From positions 1 to 48,850 of the forward strand of contig CAMQVJ010000012.1 of the NCBI GenBank assembly GCA_947038175.1: a stretch of 48,850 nucleotides of DNA. Direction: 5' to 3'. The notes below the pieces were generated by a model, which was not told where the DNA came from, did no database searches, and worked only from the letters and a program-made list of their open reading frames with translations. Positions 9,179-18,421 of the stretch are shown in pieces (position 1 is the first letter of the stretch; every line of letters begins with the position of its first letter). The position numbers and the translations under genes are program-made. This stretch comes from an uncultured Desulfovibrio sp. (GTDB taxonomy: Bacteria; Desulfobacterota; Desulfovibrionia; Desulfovibrionales; Desulfovibrionaceae).

Positions 9179-9982
9179 CTATATTGTCTGTTTGGGTGTT
9201 TTTTGAGTGGTGTCACTTGGCGGAGTGATATCCTTGGGAATGTTGTCTTGACTAACAGTATGAGGTTTCAATATGGATCGTATAATGGTTTTTAAGCCCA
9301 TGCTATTATCTGGTTTATATTTTTTAAAAAGCCAGAGTCCCACAATAATACCAATGCCATATAAAAGAGCTGCGATGCTGACACGTACAAGAGGGTCGGC
9401 ACGCATGCCCGTCCCTAAAAGAGCGCTCACTAAATTTTGAGGGATATAACCTATGGCAGAACCAAGGCAAAAAGGAATGGTGGAAATTTTAGTGACACCT
9501 GCGAGCATATTTAAAAGAACATTACTTCCCACGGGAATAACTCGAATACTCAGCGCCATGCCAAAGGGGTTTTTTGAGAAAAGATGCTCCATCCATGCGA
9601 TGCGTAAACCGAGCTTTCTTTGTACTATTTTTTGTATCATAAACCGTGAATATATAAAGGTAAGGAAGCAACCAAGTGTAACACCTACGGTCACAATAAG
9701 CGTCCCGAGCCATACACCATATGCATAGCCTCCGACAAATGCGAGCAATTGCCGTGGCACAAAAAAACTAGAAAGCACGGAGGAAAGAATCGCAAAAGCA
9801 AACATGCCCCAAATACCATAGCGGAGTATGTGCGTATCTACAAAGGTGGAAAGGGTTTCTGATGTAGGGTTTATCTGCTTTAAAAGCACAACGGCAAACG
9901 CAACAATGGCGAAGAGACTCAGCACTTTTATAAGGAAAAGGGCGTATATTCTAAACTGTTTGTTTTTTACAACAGACGACAT
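9179..9982 (-). CDS. TVP38/TMEM64-family (VTT domain) membrane protein
   Basis: A 267-residue inner-membrane protein with an N-terminal helix (residues ~15-35), a VTT/DedA-like core and a charged C-terminal tail ending in Thr/Pro/Lys residues. The core shows the family hallmarks FVPRQLLAFVGGYAYGVW, the conserved glycine-rich helix and RVIPVGSNVLLNMLAGVT. VTT proteins are thought to act as lipid scramblases or transporters in membrane homeostasis; the bacterial substrate is not settled. It begins 33 nt after the small membrane protein gene upstream and may share its transcript. No good ribosome binding site precedes the ATG, so translation may be coupled or weak. Confidence 0.85.
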   Translation of the reverse strand: MSSVVKNKQFRIYALFLIKVLSLFAIVAFAVVLLKQINPTSETLSTFVDTHILRYGIWGMFAFAILSSVLSSFFVPRQLLAFVGGYAYGVWLGTLIVTVGVTLGCFLTFIYSRFMIQKIVQRKLGLRIAWMEHLFSKNPFGMALSIRVIPVGSNVLLNMLAGVTKISTIPFCLGSAIGYIPQNLVSALLGTGMRADPLVRVSIAALLYGIGIIVGLWLFKKYKPDNSMGLKTIIRSILKPHTVSQDNIPKDITPPSDTTQKTPKQTI

Positions 9983-10015
9983 AATTTAAATCACAATATA
10001 TATAAATTTAAAGAG

Positions 10016-10312
10016 CTATTTCAATAATTTACCGAAAATAAAAGGGTAAATAAAAATAAAAAAAAGGCACTGAGCCACAAGAAGAATATAGTCGGAATCA
10101 AGAAGCGCAACAATACCTACAGAAATCACACCGAAAACCAAAAAGCAACGGGATATAATAACTGTATTGCTCATAAAAGGAAAGCTTTTATTTAGGAAGC
10201 GATAAACCAAGAAATCTGTTTTGAGAAGGGAAGTCAGAACGGCGAATGCTTGTGATAAAATACCGAGAATAAGGAATAACTGCCCCGTTCTTGTGATGAA
10301 AATGCTGTCCAT
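10016..10312 (-). CDS. Small integral membrane protein, unknown function
   Basis: A 98-residue protein with three hydrophobic segments (about residues 10-30, 50-70 and 74-94) and very few charges. I do not recognise a family. AAAGGG sits about 8 nt before the ATG, which supports real expression. It is first of a likely minus-strand group with the VTT protein gene. Confidence 0.6.
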   Translation of the reverse strand: MDSIFITRTGQLFLILGILSQAFAVLTSLLKTDFLVYRFLNKSFPFMSNTVIISRCFLVFGVISVGIVALLDSDYILLVAQCLFFIFIYPFIFGKLLK

Positions 10313-10364
10313 AAGAAACCCTTTTTAGCTCAATAAATATGTCGTGAATGTGTTTTTGATTTTT

Positions 10365-10440
10365 GCCTGTCGCTTATTTGTCTTCTGTTTGCTCTCTGGC
10401 TATTCTTTGCCCATTGTTTGCCTATCGCTTTATGTGTTGA
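10365..10440. repeat. Degenerate ~11-bp pyrimidine-rich tandem repeat
   Basis: The gap between 10313 and 10795 holds a stretch in which TTTGCC/TTTGCTC words recur every 9-12 bp (TTTTTGCCTGTCGC, TGTTTGCTCTC, TGTTTGCCTAT). A similar stretch lies at 23876-23925. Short ORFs crossing it on either strand look like by-products. The remainder of the gap is a palindromic repeat (10632-10750). Confidence 0.35.
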
Positions 10441-10631
10441 TTTTTTGTGTGTCTCTTCTTTATTCTTTCTTTTACGTCTTCTTTTGGAAAAAGAAAAGTC
10501 TTGAAAAAATATGGGCAAAATTGTATTTTAAGGGAAGAAATACAGAGTTCGGCTTCTTTTTGTCCTCGTTGCTTAAACAACCTGTATAAAATTAAGCGGA
10601 ATCATTTGATAAAAAATTTGCTTGCTAGTCA

Positions 10632-10750
10632 GGTAACTCTCCACAAAGGGATATAATGTCCTTTTGAAGCCTCGTATTTTAGTATTTTTTGTAAACTTGT
10701 TTACGAAAAATATATATGTGGGGGTCAGGGGGAGTTCAACTCCCCCTGAA
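10632..10750. repeat. Modular intergenic repeat: B - linker - A, inverted
   Basis: On the minus strand this reads module A (GGGGGAGTT/AACTCCCCC), linker (CCCCCACATATATATTTTT, GTAAACAAGTTTAC) and module B (CAAAAGGACATTATATCC, then TTTGTGGAGAG). It has the same order of parts as the sequences at 4.48-4.55 and 5.03-5.19 kb, but the opposite orientation. It ends about 45 bp before the phosphomannomutase start. Confidence 0.8.
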
Positions 10751-10795
10751 AAAAAGTAAAAAGTAAACTGAAATAACATATTAAAAGGAGGTTTC

Positions 10796-12241
10796 ATGCC
10801 CATAAAGAATACGCTTAAAAAATACATTTTTCGAGAATACGATATACGTGGCCTTATGGATATAGAAATCGATTTTTCTTTTGTGTCTGTGCTTGGGTAT
10901 GTTCTTTCAATGTATTATAAAGAGCTGGGGCATTCTCGTGTTTTGCTTGGCTACGATACAAGAAGAAATTCCAAAGCCTATCATGATATTCTTTGTGAAG
11001 TGCTTAATAGAAATGGGCTTGATGTGATAAGCCTTGGAATGATTCCAAGCCCTTGCCTTTATTTTGCTGTGCATCATTTGCAAATTTTTGCTGGTATTGT
11101 GGTTACTGCTAGTCATAACGATGCCCCCTATAATGGCTTCAAAATATGGGAAGGTAAAAGCACTTTGTATGGTGACGCTATCCATGATATTTACCTTCAA
11201 ATGCTTAAATTTTATGAAAAAGATAAAGAAAATTTAGTCAGTCCTCATGTTTTTTGCCAGCAAGAAGTATGTGAAGATAATAAAAAATCTGAAAGTTTTG
11301 GAATCACCTCATTTTTTGATATAAAAACCCCGTATGCCCGTATTCTTCATGAACAAACGGGGGAGCTTGCATATAAAATTGTGGTTGATGGCGCTAATGG
11401 TGCTGCTGGTGAATTGTGTTGTGACGTTTTGCAGAACATGGGAGTTGAGGTTATAGCTCTTTACTGCGAGCCAAAGAGTGATTTTCCTAATCATCCTCCC
11501 GATCCTACTATTCTTGAAAATTGCAAAGATTTGCGTGAAATGATTCTTTCCCGTGGTGCGGATTATGGCATTGCTCTTGATGGTGACGGCGATAGGGTAG
11601 TGATGTTAGATAGAAACGGGCGTATGCTTTTTTCTGACGAGCTTCTTTCTTTGCTTGCAAGGGACATGCTTTTGCGTGTGCCAAAGGCGCGCATATTGGC
11701 AGATGTGAAATGTAGCCATCATATTTTTAAGGAAATAGAAGACCTTGGAGGAATTGCGCTTATTGCTCCAACGGGGCATTCACTTATGAAAGCGAGTATG
11801 CAAAAAGAAAGGGCTCATATTGGCGGTGAACTTTCTGGGCATTTTTTCCATGCAGAAAATTGGTTCGGAACAGATGATGGCATATTGACCTCAGTGCGAG
11901 TGCTTGGAATTTTGCAAAAGCGAAATTGGGATTTGACACAATTCCCTTTTTGGGCAAAATCCTATGCGAGCCCTGAAATTCGTTTTGATTGCCCAGAGCA
12001 TAAAAAAGAAGCGCTGATTAAAAAGGCTCAAAGCTATTACGAAGAAAAATACGCAGATTCTTATAAGGTGACTTGTATAGACGGGGTTCGTGTTGATTTT
12101 GGGTCAAGTTGGTTTCTTGTACGTGCCTCTCATACCTCGGCTAATTTGACTTTGCGCTTTGAAGCAGAAACGCAAGCGGCTCTTGATACACTCAAGGAAA
12201 AAACGCTGCAACAAATCACAGAATGGATTAACGAATTATAG
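10796..12241 (+). CDS. Phosphomannomutase / phosphoglucomutase
   Basis: A 481-residue cytosolic alpha-D-phosphohexomutase that interconverts hexose 1- and 6-phosphates, supplying GDP-mannose or UDP-glucose for surface polysaccharide. All four loops are visible: phosphoserine loop TASHNDAPYNGFK (~residue 103), metal loop DGDGDR (~262), sugar loop GELSGH (~343) and C-terminal phosphate loop RASHTSANLTLRFEA (~442). The catalytic loop has Asp where most relatives have Pro (TASHNP), a small deviation. The N-terminal FREYDIRG is classical. AGGAGG stands 4 nt before the ATG. The gene follows a repeat-rich gap of ~480 bp and leads a plus-strand run with pcm. PMM versus PGM preference is not resolvable by eye. 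Confidence 0.93.
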   Translation: MPIKNTLKKYIFREYDIRGLMDIEIDFSFVSVLGYVLSMYYKELGHSRVLLGYDTRRNSKAYHDILCEVLNRNGLDVISLGMIPSPCLYFAVHHLQIFAGIVVTASHNDAPYNGFKIWEGKSTLYGDAIHDIYLQMLKFYEKDKENLVSPHVFCQQEVCEDNKKSESFGITSFFDIKTPYARILHEQTGELAYKIVVDGANGAAGELCCDVLQNMGVEVIALYCEPKSDFPNHPPDPTILENCKDLREMILSRGADYGIALDGDGDRVVMLDRNGRMLFSDELLSLLARDMLLRVPKARILADVKCSHHIFKEIEDLGGIALIAPTGHSLMKASMQKERAHIGGELSGHFFHAENWFGTDDGILTSVRVLGILQKRNWDLTQFPFWAKSYASPEIRFDCPEHKKEALIKKAQSYYEEKYADSYKVTCIDGVRVDFGSSWFLVRASHTSANLTLRFEAETQAALDTLKEKTLQQITEWINEL

Positions 12242-12328
12242 TATCTCTTTGTTTGACGAAATAGGGCTCTTTTGTTAGAATGCTCCGCATTAAGAAATGT
12301 TTTTCAATTCTATAACGCAGATGGTGGC

Positions 12329-13234
12329 ATGATGTCAGAAGAAGATACGAATCCCAAGGGGCAATACCTAGGTAGACACAAAGATCTTGCCTATGAACCT
12401 TGTGGTTTGCCCACTGAGCGTGTTCGCCGTTTACAGTATGAGAATAGAGTCTTACCAGCGCCGCCAGTAGAAATAAAGCGTCATAGAGAGATTCCAGCTC
12501 ATATGCCAGGTCATATGGTGGGTGATATTGCAGGCGATTGCGCGCTTGACGCTCACCTCAATAATTCATCCCATGACTTTAATAAGGCTGATATTTTTAA
12601 ATATTCTCGTCGGCGTATGGTGCAAGAACAGCTTGTTTCTAGAAATATAAATGATAAACATGTACTGCGAGCGATGGAAAGTATACCTCGACATCTCTTT
12701 ATTTCTGAGGCTTTGCACGCAACGGCGTATGAAGACAGGCCTTTACCTATAGCGAATGGGCAAACTATTTCACAACCTTATGTCGTTGCATTTATGTGCC
12801 AACTGCTTTTGGCTGAGCCTCTTATGAAAGTGCTTGAGATTGGAACAGGTTCAGGCTATCAAGCTGCGGTGCTTCATGAGATGGGGCTTAAGGTTTTTTC
12901 TGTTGAGCGTATTCAAAACTTGTATGAAAACACCCGTGTTTTGCTTCAAGAAAAATTTCGTTATAAAAATATGGTGCTTCATCTGAGCGATGGAACTCTT
13001 GGCTGGACACAGCATGCGCTTTATGACCGTATAATAGTAGCGGCAGGTGGCCCAAGCGTGCCACAAGCTTTAAAAGATCAATTAGCGGAGGGGGGAGTTA
13101 TGCTTATCCCCATCGGTGATGAGCGTAAAAAGCAAAGAATAGTGCGGGTATTTAAGATTAATGGGCAATGTAAGGAAGAGGACTGTGGCCCTGTTTCTTT
13201 TGTGGACTTAGTGGGCGCAGATGGTTGGCGTTAA
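12329..13234 (+). CDS. pcm: Protein-L-isoaspartate O-methyltransferase with N-terminal extension
   Basis: Pcm methylates isoaspartyl residues in aged proteins so that they revert to aspartate. The catalytic core covers about the last 215 residues: MVQEQLVSRNI, the substrate-binding TISQPYVVAFM, the SAM motif VLEIGTGSGYQAAVLHEMG and FSVERI. Upstream of it are ~85 residues rich in Pro, Arg and His with no match I know; Pcm proteins are usually ~210 residues. The frame opens with a TTG at 12272, but I prefer the paired ATGs at 12329/12332, which have GGTGG just upstream. A start at the internal ATG near 12617 would give a normal-length Pcm but lacks a ribosome binding site. Confidence 0.88.
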   Translation: MMSEEDTNPKGQYLGRHKDLAYEPCGLPTERVRRLQYENRVLPAPPVEIKRHREIPAHMPGHMVGDIAGDCALDAHLNNSSHDFNKADIFKYSRRRMVQEQLVSRNINDKHVLRAMESIPRHLFISEALHATAYEDRPLPIANGQTISQPYVVAFMCQLLLAEPLMKVLEIGTGSGYQAAVLHEMGLKVFSVERIQNLYENTRVLLQEKFRYKNMVLHLSDGTLGWTQHALYDRIIVAAGGPSVPQALKDQLAEGGVMLIPIGDERKKQRIVRVFKINGQCKEEDCGPVSFVDLVGADGWR

Positions 13235-13285
13235 AACAAATAAGCAAAAATTCTTTCTAACTCAATATATGCAAGTGAGCAAAAC

Positions 13286-14140
13286 ATGTTAAAACGCCGT
13301 TTATATGATTATCCTCTTTGGAATCTCTTTCTCCTTACTATTGGTGGTTTTTTTGTTGCCCTTGCTGTTCAAAGTATCACCGCTCCTCATGGCTTTTTGA
13401 CGGGTGGGCTTTTGGGGCTGAGTTTGCTTGCGGAATATGGCTTTGGACTTTTTCCTAGCACGACATGGAACCTTTTTCTCAATATTCCACTTCTTGTTTT
13501 TGCTATGTTCAAAACAAGCAAAGAGTTTGTTTTTTATAGTGTTTATGGTGCGGTGAGTATCACTGTTACGGGTATGTTTTTGGATGGTGTGGTTATTCCC
13601 GTGCAAGATCCGCTTTATGCTAGTATTTTGTCTGGTGTATTATTGGGGCTTGGGGGCGGGCTTATGCTCAGAACTCGTGGGTCTGCTGGTGGGCTTGATT
13701 TGGTCACCGTTTATATTTATCAGCGATGGAATATTCAAGTTGGTAGCTCCACTTTTGCCTTCAATGCCACTCTTTTTTCTCTCTCCCTTATTACTATTCC
13801 TATTGATCTTGTTATTGTTTCTTTTATTCAAATATTTATTATGAAGCAGGTTTTGAGCTACGTTATGACGCTCTTTAACCAGAGAAAAATGGTGTTCGTC
13901 GTGACCAGTAAAGGGCAAGAAATTTGTTATGCCATCGCTGAACAGGGGGGTAGAACCACTCTTTTACCTGCGTATGGCGGTTATAGCCACGAATCAAAAG
14001 AACTTGTTATGACCATCACTACAAACGCTCAAGTTAGAAGCCTTGAAGAGCTCGTGTTTAGACATGACCCACAAGCTATATTTTCTGTGGAAAATACCTT
14101 CTATGTTTCTGGGGGGCAGTATAAACGAGTTAGTAAGTAA
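13286..14140 (+). CDS. YitT-family membrane protein
   Basis: A 284-residue inner-membrane protein. The first ~200 residues hold five or six membrane segments with the family sequence TIGGFFVALAVQSITAPHGF and the glycine-rich GLGGGLMLRTRGSAGGLDL. The last ~80 residues form the soluble DUF2179 domain (VFVVTSKGQEICYAIAEQ ... DPQAIFSVENTFYVSGGQY). The family is widespread; proposed transport roles remain unproven. It lies 51 nt after pcm on the same strand and may be part of the same transcript. Confidence 0.88.
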   Translation: MLKRRLYDYPLWNLFLLTIGGFFVALAVQSITAPHGFLTGGLLGLSLLAEYGFGLFPSTTWNLFLNIPLLVFAMFKTSKEFVFYSVYGAVSITVTGMFLDGVVIPVQDPLYASILSGVLLGLGGGLMLRTRGSAGGLDLVTVYIYQRWNIQVGSSTFAFNATLFSLSLITIPIDLVIVSFIQIFIMKQVLSYVMTLFNQRKMVFVVTSKGQEICYAIAEQGGRTTLLPAYGGYSHESKELVMTITTNAQVRSLEELVFRHDPQAIFSVENTFYVSGGQYKRVSK

Positions 14141-14278
14141 CGTGTCAAAATATATGTATTATTTATTACTAACACTTGGCTATAGAATAAAAAATAGGTT
14201 GAAGACTTTCCATATAAACTTTCAAAGTTCTCTCTATCTTTAGATTGAAGTACAAAGATCCCCTTTACGGAGAACACT

Positions 14279-14350
14279 ATTTTTTTCAGGAAGGGGAGGG
14301 TGTGGGAGGGGAAAACTCATTTTTTAAAAAAATGGGGTTTCCCCTCCCAC
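14279..14350 (+). repeat. Palindromic repeat (TTTTTCAGGAAAGGGG family)
   Basis: It starts with TTTTTTCAGGAAGGGGAGGG and ends in a hairpin with arms GGGAGGGGAAAACTCATTTTT and its near complement around a short A-rich loop. The family also occurs at 16682-16746 (inverted), 36417-36488 and, inside a gene, at 43842-43921. Here it may double as a terminator for the upstream genes. Confidence 0.8.
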
Positions 14351-14424
14351 AAAATAACAAAAATAACAAAAATAACAAAAATAACAAAAATAACAAAAAT
14401 AATAAAAATATAAAAAATATAAAC
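14350..14424 (+). repeat. 9-bp minisatellite upstream of glnN
   Basis: About six copies of AAAATAACA run head to tail directly after the palindromic repeat, decaying into AAAATATAA variants. The array ends ~30 bp before the glnN ribosome binding site, so copy-number change would alter promoter or leader spacing. Confidence 0.85.
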
Positions 14425-14465
14425 TAAACTAATAATAAAATAAAATTCGCAATAAAGGAGAAAAT

Positions 14466-16646
14466 ATGACCGCTTCCACAATGTCTGTAGATTTGGGTTT
14501 ACCAACAGATTACTACGGGGTAAATGTTTTTGATGATAAGGCTATGCGTCAGCATTTGCCAAAAGCGGTGTATAAATCCTTGCGACAAACCATGGATAAG
14601 GGCGAGGGGCTTGACCCGAGCATTGCAGATATTGTTGCTACTGCGCTTAAAGATTGGGCAATGAGCAAGGGCGCTTCACATTATACTCATGTATTTTACC
14701 CTCTTACGGGGAATAGTGCAGAGAAGCATGATAGCTTTTTAAGCCCTGATGAGAATGGCGGTGCTATCGCAGAATTTAGCGGAACTATGCTTGTGCAGGG
14801 TGAAGCGGACGGCTCAAGTCTGCCTTCTGGTGGGCTTCGTTCTACTTTTGAGGCACGTGGTTATACTGCTTGGGACGTGACGAGTCCTGCGTATATTATA
14901 GAGAACGCTGGTGGTATTGTTCTTTGTATTCCGACGCTTTTTCTTTCTTGGACAGGACTTGCCCTCGATAAGAAAACCCCGCTTATTCGTTCTAATCAAG
15001 CTATTAGTAAACAGGCTTTGCGTGTTCTCAAACTTTTTGGAGCAGAAACAAACCTGCCTATCACCTCGAATGGTGGGCTTGAGCAAGAATATTTCCTTAT
15101 TGACCGTGATTATATTATGAAGAGACCTGACCTTATGGTTGCAGGGCGCACTCTTTTTGGCGCACGCCCTCCTAAGGGGCAGGAATTTGAAGATCAATAT
15201 TACGGCGTTATCCCTAATCGTGTTTTGGCTTTTATGGTGGAAGTGGAGAGAGAGCTTTATAAGCTTGGCGTGCCTGTTAAGACTCGTCACAATGAAGCGG
15301 CACCAAGTCAATATGAAATTGCTCCCATGTATGAAGCGGCTAATCTTGCCACCGACCATAATCAGCTTATTATGACCGTTTTGCGTCGTGTGGCTCGTTC
15401 GCATAATCTTGTTTGCCTTCTACACGAAAAGCCTTTTCATGCCCTTAATGGTTCAGGGAAGCATCTCAATTATTCCATCGGTAATAAGGACGTGGGCAAT
15501 CTTTTTGACCCAGGCGATACACCGCATGAAAACGCTCAATTCCTCGTTTTTCTTTGCTCAGTTATTCGTGCTGTTCATAAATACAGTGGATTCTTACGTG
15601 CTTCCGTTGCTTCTGCTTCAAACGATTTCCGTTTAGGTGCACACGAAGCTCCGCCGTCGATTATGTCCCTCTTTTTGGGCGATCAACTTTCTGACGTTCT
15701 AGAGCAATTCCGCATAGGTGATGTGAAAGGCTCTCGCAAAAAACGCATCATGAATGTTGGTGTTGACACATTACCGCAATTTCCTGCTGACCCAGGCGAT
15801 CGCAACCGCACAAGCCCCTTTGCTTTTGTAGGTAATCGCTTTGAATTTCGTGCCGTAGGTTCTTCCCAAAGTCCTGCGGATTCTATAGTTGCTCTCAACG
15901 CAATGCTTGCAGAGTCCCTTGATTTTGCCGCTACATTCCTTGAAAGAGAATTGCAGTCAAAAGAAGTCAAGAACCTTGGTGAAGCCGTTCAGCATTTTAT
16001 CGCTCACGTAGTGGAAGAACACAGCGCCGTGCTTTTTAGTGGTGATGGCTATTCTGAAATTTGGCACAAAGAAGCGGAACGTCGTAATTTGCCCATCTAT
16101 CCCCACACCCCAGACGCACTGCCTGTATACACCCATGCGGAAGTGATAGATCTCTGCACCCGTTATGCCATTATGAGCAGAGAAGAACTACGTGCACGCC
16201 AAGATATTTATCTTGAGCAGTACACAAAGACTATCCGCACAGAAGCTCTTCTTGCCGTGAACATGGCAAGAACCCTCATCTACCCAGCCTCCATTCGCTA
16301 CCAAACAGAGCTCGCCAAAAACAGCAAAGCTCTCAAAGAATGCGGTATAGAAGCAAAGTCAAAGCTTCTCGTTGAAATTACAGAATGTATAACAAACCTC
16401 GACACCTCAATTAGAGCCCTAGAAAAAACAATAAAGACAGACCCAGTAGACACAAGAGAAAGAGAAATTGCAGCGAAAAACGCAGGCAACTCTTTCAATA
16501 TTCAACTTGCAGAAGCAAAACACTGCAAAAATCTCATTCTCCCCACTATGCTAGAACTACGCAAATGTGTAGACACACTCGAACTCATGGTGGCAGACGA
16601 TTTATGGCCGCTACCAAGCTATCAAAATATGCTTTTTGTTAAATAA
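14466..16646 (+). CDS. glnN: Type III glutamine synthetase
   Basis: A 726-residue GSIII, the large hexameric form of glutamine synthetase that joins ammonia to glutamate using ATP. The length is typical of GSIII and far above the ~450 of GSI. Signatures: [20 protein letters not shown] (~residue 103), the glutamate/ATP-site region [19 protein letters not shown] (~275), [16 protein letters not shown] (~330) and [19 protein letters not shown] (~455). AAAGGAG lies 6 nt before the ATG. The gene is alone: no glnB or other nitrogen gene is adjacent, repeats lie on both sides, and a 9-bp tandem array sits just upstream. Confidence 0.97.
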   Translation: MTASTMSVDLGLPTDYYGVNVFDDKAMRQHLPKAVYKSLRQTMDKGEGLDPSIADIVATALKDWAMSKGASHYTHVFYPLTGNSAEKHDSFLSPDENGGAIAEFSGTMLVQGEADGSSLPSGGLRSTFEARGYTAWDVTSPAYIIENAGGIVLCIPTLFLSWTGLALDKKTPLIRSNQAISKQALRVLKLFGAETNLPITSNGGLEQEYFLIDRDYIMKRPDLMVAGRTLFGARPPKGQEFEDQYYGVIPNRVLAFMVEVERELYKLGVPVKTRHNEAAPSQYEIAPMYEAANLATDHNQLIMTVLRRVARSHNLVCLLHEKPFHALNGSGKHLNYSIGNKDVGNLFDPGDTPHENAQFLVFLCSVIRAVHKYSGFLRASVASASNDFRLGAHEAPPSIMSLFLGDQLSDVLEQFRIGDVKGSRKKRIMNVGVDTLPQFPADPGDRNRTSPFAFVGNRFEFRAVGSSQSPADSIVALNAMLAESLDFAATFLERELQSKEVKNLGEAVQHFIAHVVEEHSAVLFSGDGYSEIWHKEAERRNLPIYPHTPDALPVYTHAEVIDLCTRYAIMSREELRARQDIYLEQYTKTIRTEALLAVNMARTLIYPASIRYQTELAKNSKALKECGIEAKSKLLVEITECITNLDTSIRALEKTIKTDPVDTREREIAAKNAGNSFNIQLAEAKHCKNLILPTMLELRKCVDTLELMVADDLWPLPSYQNMLFVK

Positions 16647-16681
16647 GGGAGAGATTTTTACAGGGGTGGGGAGATTTTTTT

Positions 16682-16746
16682 TACAGGGGGAACCCCATTT
16701 TTTTGAAAAAAATGAGGTTCCCCCCGTACCCCCCTCCTGAAAAAAC
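16682..16746 (-). repeat. Palindromic repeat (TTTTTCAGGAAAGGGG family), inverted
   Basis: On the minus strand it reads GTTTTTTCAGGAGGGGGGTA, then CGGGGGGAACCTCA, an A/T-rich loop, and ATGGGGTTCCCCC. A partial direct duplicate of its outer end (TTTTTACAGGGG) lies at 16655-16665. Confidence 0.8.
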
Positions 16747-16800
16747 AAATGAGTCGGTATAGTTTTTTATTGTTTGATGAGTTATAAACGTGGATATAAG

Positions 16801-16829
16801 AAAAGGGAGCTAAACGCTCCCTTTTTTAT
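16801..16829. terminator. Bidirectional hairpin terminator after glnN
   Basis: GGGAGC-TAAAC-GCTCCC flanked by A-run and T-run, about 160 nt downstream of glnN. Confidence 0.7.
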
Positions 16830-16857
16830 TATTAAAAATCATGCCCGTATTTTATAT

Positions 16858-16916
16858 AAAGTTCTTTGGAAGGGGGTTTGGGGGAAAGCCTTTCTTACAA
16901 GAAAGGTTTCCCCCAA
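16858..16916 (+). repeat. Palindromic repeat, GAAAGCCTTTCTT family, copy 1
   Basis: The sequence AAAGTTCTTTGGAAGGGGG, TTTGGGGGAAAGCCTTTCTT, ACAAGAAAGGTTTCCCCC folds into a long hairpin. A near-identical copy starts at 17034. Confidence 0.85.
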
Positions 16917-16943
16917 AAAAATCGTCATTCCAAAAAAGTATTA

Positions 16944-16979
16944 TTCAAAAAAAAAGAGAGGCTTTGCCTCTCTTTTTTA
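16944..16979. terminator. Bidirectional hairpin terminator
   Basis: AAAAAGAGAGGC-TTT-GCCTCTCTTTTTT, symmetrical, lying between two repeat copies in the spacer between glnN and the porin gene. Confidence 0.7.
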
Positions 16980-17033
16980 TTATTAAACCATGTGTGTATT
17001 TGTCTTAAACTACTGTCAATTGGAATATGTCAT

Positions 17034-17133
17034 ATAAAGTTCTTGGGAAGGGGGTTTGGGGGAAAGCCTTTCTTTCAAGAAAGGTTTCCCCCAAAAAACA
17101 TCACTCCCCAAAAAACATCACTCCCAAAAAACA
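17034..17133 (+). repeat. Palindromic repeat, GAAAGCCTTTCTT family, copy 2, with short tandem tail
   Basis: This copy matches the one at 16858 over ~60 bp. It is followed by three imperfect units of CCCCAAAAAACATCACT before the stop codon of the porin gene. It probably also ends porin transcription from the minus strand. Confidence 0.85.
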
Positions 17134-17143
17134 TTATTTCAAT

Positions 17144-18397
17144 TTAGAATTTGTATCCTGCGGATACTACAATAGAGTTAGCGTAAACATTGGTAGATTT
17201 TCCTTCGTAGACGCCTTCGTGTGATGTTGTGTAATCAGCGGAATCGAGGTCATGGAAGACGTAGGCTGCATCGAGAGTCCAGTTGCCTTTTTGTATACCT
17301 GCACCGACGGCGTATTTCCAGCGTCCATTTGTTGGTGTCATGTATTCAGCGGTTGCATCTGGAACGGGAGAAGTTTCACGGCTGACACCTGCACGTAGGG
17401 TGAGCCATTCGAGGGCTTGGTATTCTGCACTGAGGGAGAAGAGCCATGAGTCTGACCAGTCTTTCTTGCTGCGCACTGTGCCCAGAGAACCATCAAAGTG
17501 GAGATTGAGGTTCTTGTATCTGCTCCATGTGTAATAGGCAGCTTGCGCTTCAAAGCTGAGTTTTTTGTTAGGAGCAAAAGAAACTGCCGCTGTGATTTGA
17601 TCAGGTAGGCTCATAGTGGTTGTGCCATCTTGTTTGATGCTCACACCTGGCAATACTGAAGTGATATTTGCTGTGCCGTCAAAGTCAATATCAACGGCGG
17701 AGCGGTAGGTTAAGCCAGCATTCCATTTTTCATTAAAGCGATAATGGGCGGCTAGGTTGAAGCCAAAACCGTATTCAATATCTTCGTGATCGAGGGAGAA
17801 ATCTGCATCAGGAAGGCCAGTCATTGTCGGGACTTTTTTCTTGAGTTCAACTTTTGCCCCTGTGATTTCAAGGCCGGCAGCGACGGAGAAATGATCATTG
17901 AAGCGCCATGCTATGACGGGGTTTGCTGTAACTGTTTGGAGTTTAACAAAATAGATGTTATTACGACCTGGCCAGTTGGGCTCGTATTCGTTGCCGAGTC
18001 CAAAGCGAGAAAATACACCAAAACCCAAGGAAAGGCTGTCGTTATACTTATGGGTAACATAGCCGTGGGGTACAAAGAATAGAAGGTCTTCTGTTCTTGT
18101 TGAGCTGAATCCTGTGGGGCCATTCATCTCAATAGTATTAGTAGGAGCAACAGCTTCAAAACCAAACATCACTTGCGTGCCAGGGAGTTCTGTAATAGCG
18201 GCTGGGTTGTAGGCTATGGCGGATGCGTCGCCACCACGGGCAACGAGACCACCAGCTAAAGCAGCGCCTCTAGCAGACCAGTCTTGTAATGCAAAGCCTT
18301 CAGCAAGAGCAGGGCTTGGCAAACATAAGGCAGCGCCCATTAGAAAGCCGATAACTTTCTTATTGATGGCAAATAAAGAGTGTGATGTTTTGTTCAT
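17144..18397 (-). CDS. OmpP1/FadL-family outer-membrane transporter
   Basis: A beta-barrel of the FadL family, which takes up long-chain fatty acids and other hydrophobic compounds across the outer membrane. From the ATG at 18397 (GGAGG 5 nt upstream) it has 417 residues; the ATG at 18421 would place that Shine-Dalgarno inside the gene. There is a signal peptide (basic start, VIGFLMGAALCLPSPALA, cleavage likely before EGFALQ). After it comes the family hallmark SARGAALAGGLVARGGDASAIAYNPAAI. Alternating amphipathic strands follow, ending in a C-terminal Phe (SAGYKF), as expected for BAM-dependent insertion. It is a single-gene unit between repeats and a long AT-rich gap. Substrate unknown. Confidence 0.93.
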   Translation of the reverse strand: MNKTSHSLFAINKKVIGFLMGAALCLPSPALAEGFALQDWSARGAALAGGLVARGGDASAIAYNPAAITELPGTQVMFGFEAVAPTNTIEMNGPTGFSSTRTEDLLFFVPHGYVTHKYNDSLSLGFGVFSRFGLGNEYEPNWPGRNNIYFVKLQTVTANPVIAWRFNDHFSVAAGLEITGAKVELKKKVPTMTGLPDADFSLDHEDIEYGFGFNLAAHYRFNEKWNAGLTYRSAVDIDFDGTANITSVLPGVSIKQDGTTTMSLPDQITAAVSFAPNKKLSFEAQAAYYTWSRYKNLNLHFDGSLGTVRSKKDWSDSWLFSLSAEYQALEWLTLRAGVSRETSPVPDATAEYMTPTNGRWKYAVGAGIQKGNWTLDAAYVFHDLDSADYTTSHEGVYEGKSTNVYANSIVVSAGYKF

Positions 18398-18421
18398 TTT
18401 TCCTCCGAAGATATTAAACAA

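Noticed and set aside
10330-10589. Short overlapping ORFs on both strands in the 10.3-10.8 kb gap
   Set aside because: They are driven by biased composition (Lys/Arg-rich one way, Phe/Leu-rich the other) and a degenerate repeat.
12272-12328. TTG start for Pcm
   Set aside because: No ribosome binding site before the TTG; paired ATGs downstream are more plausible.
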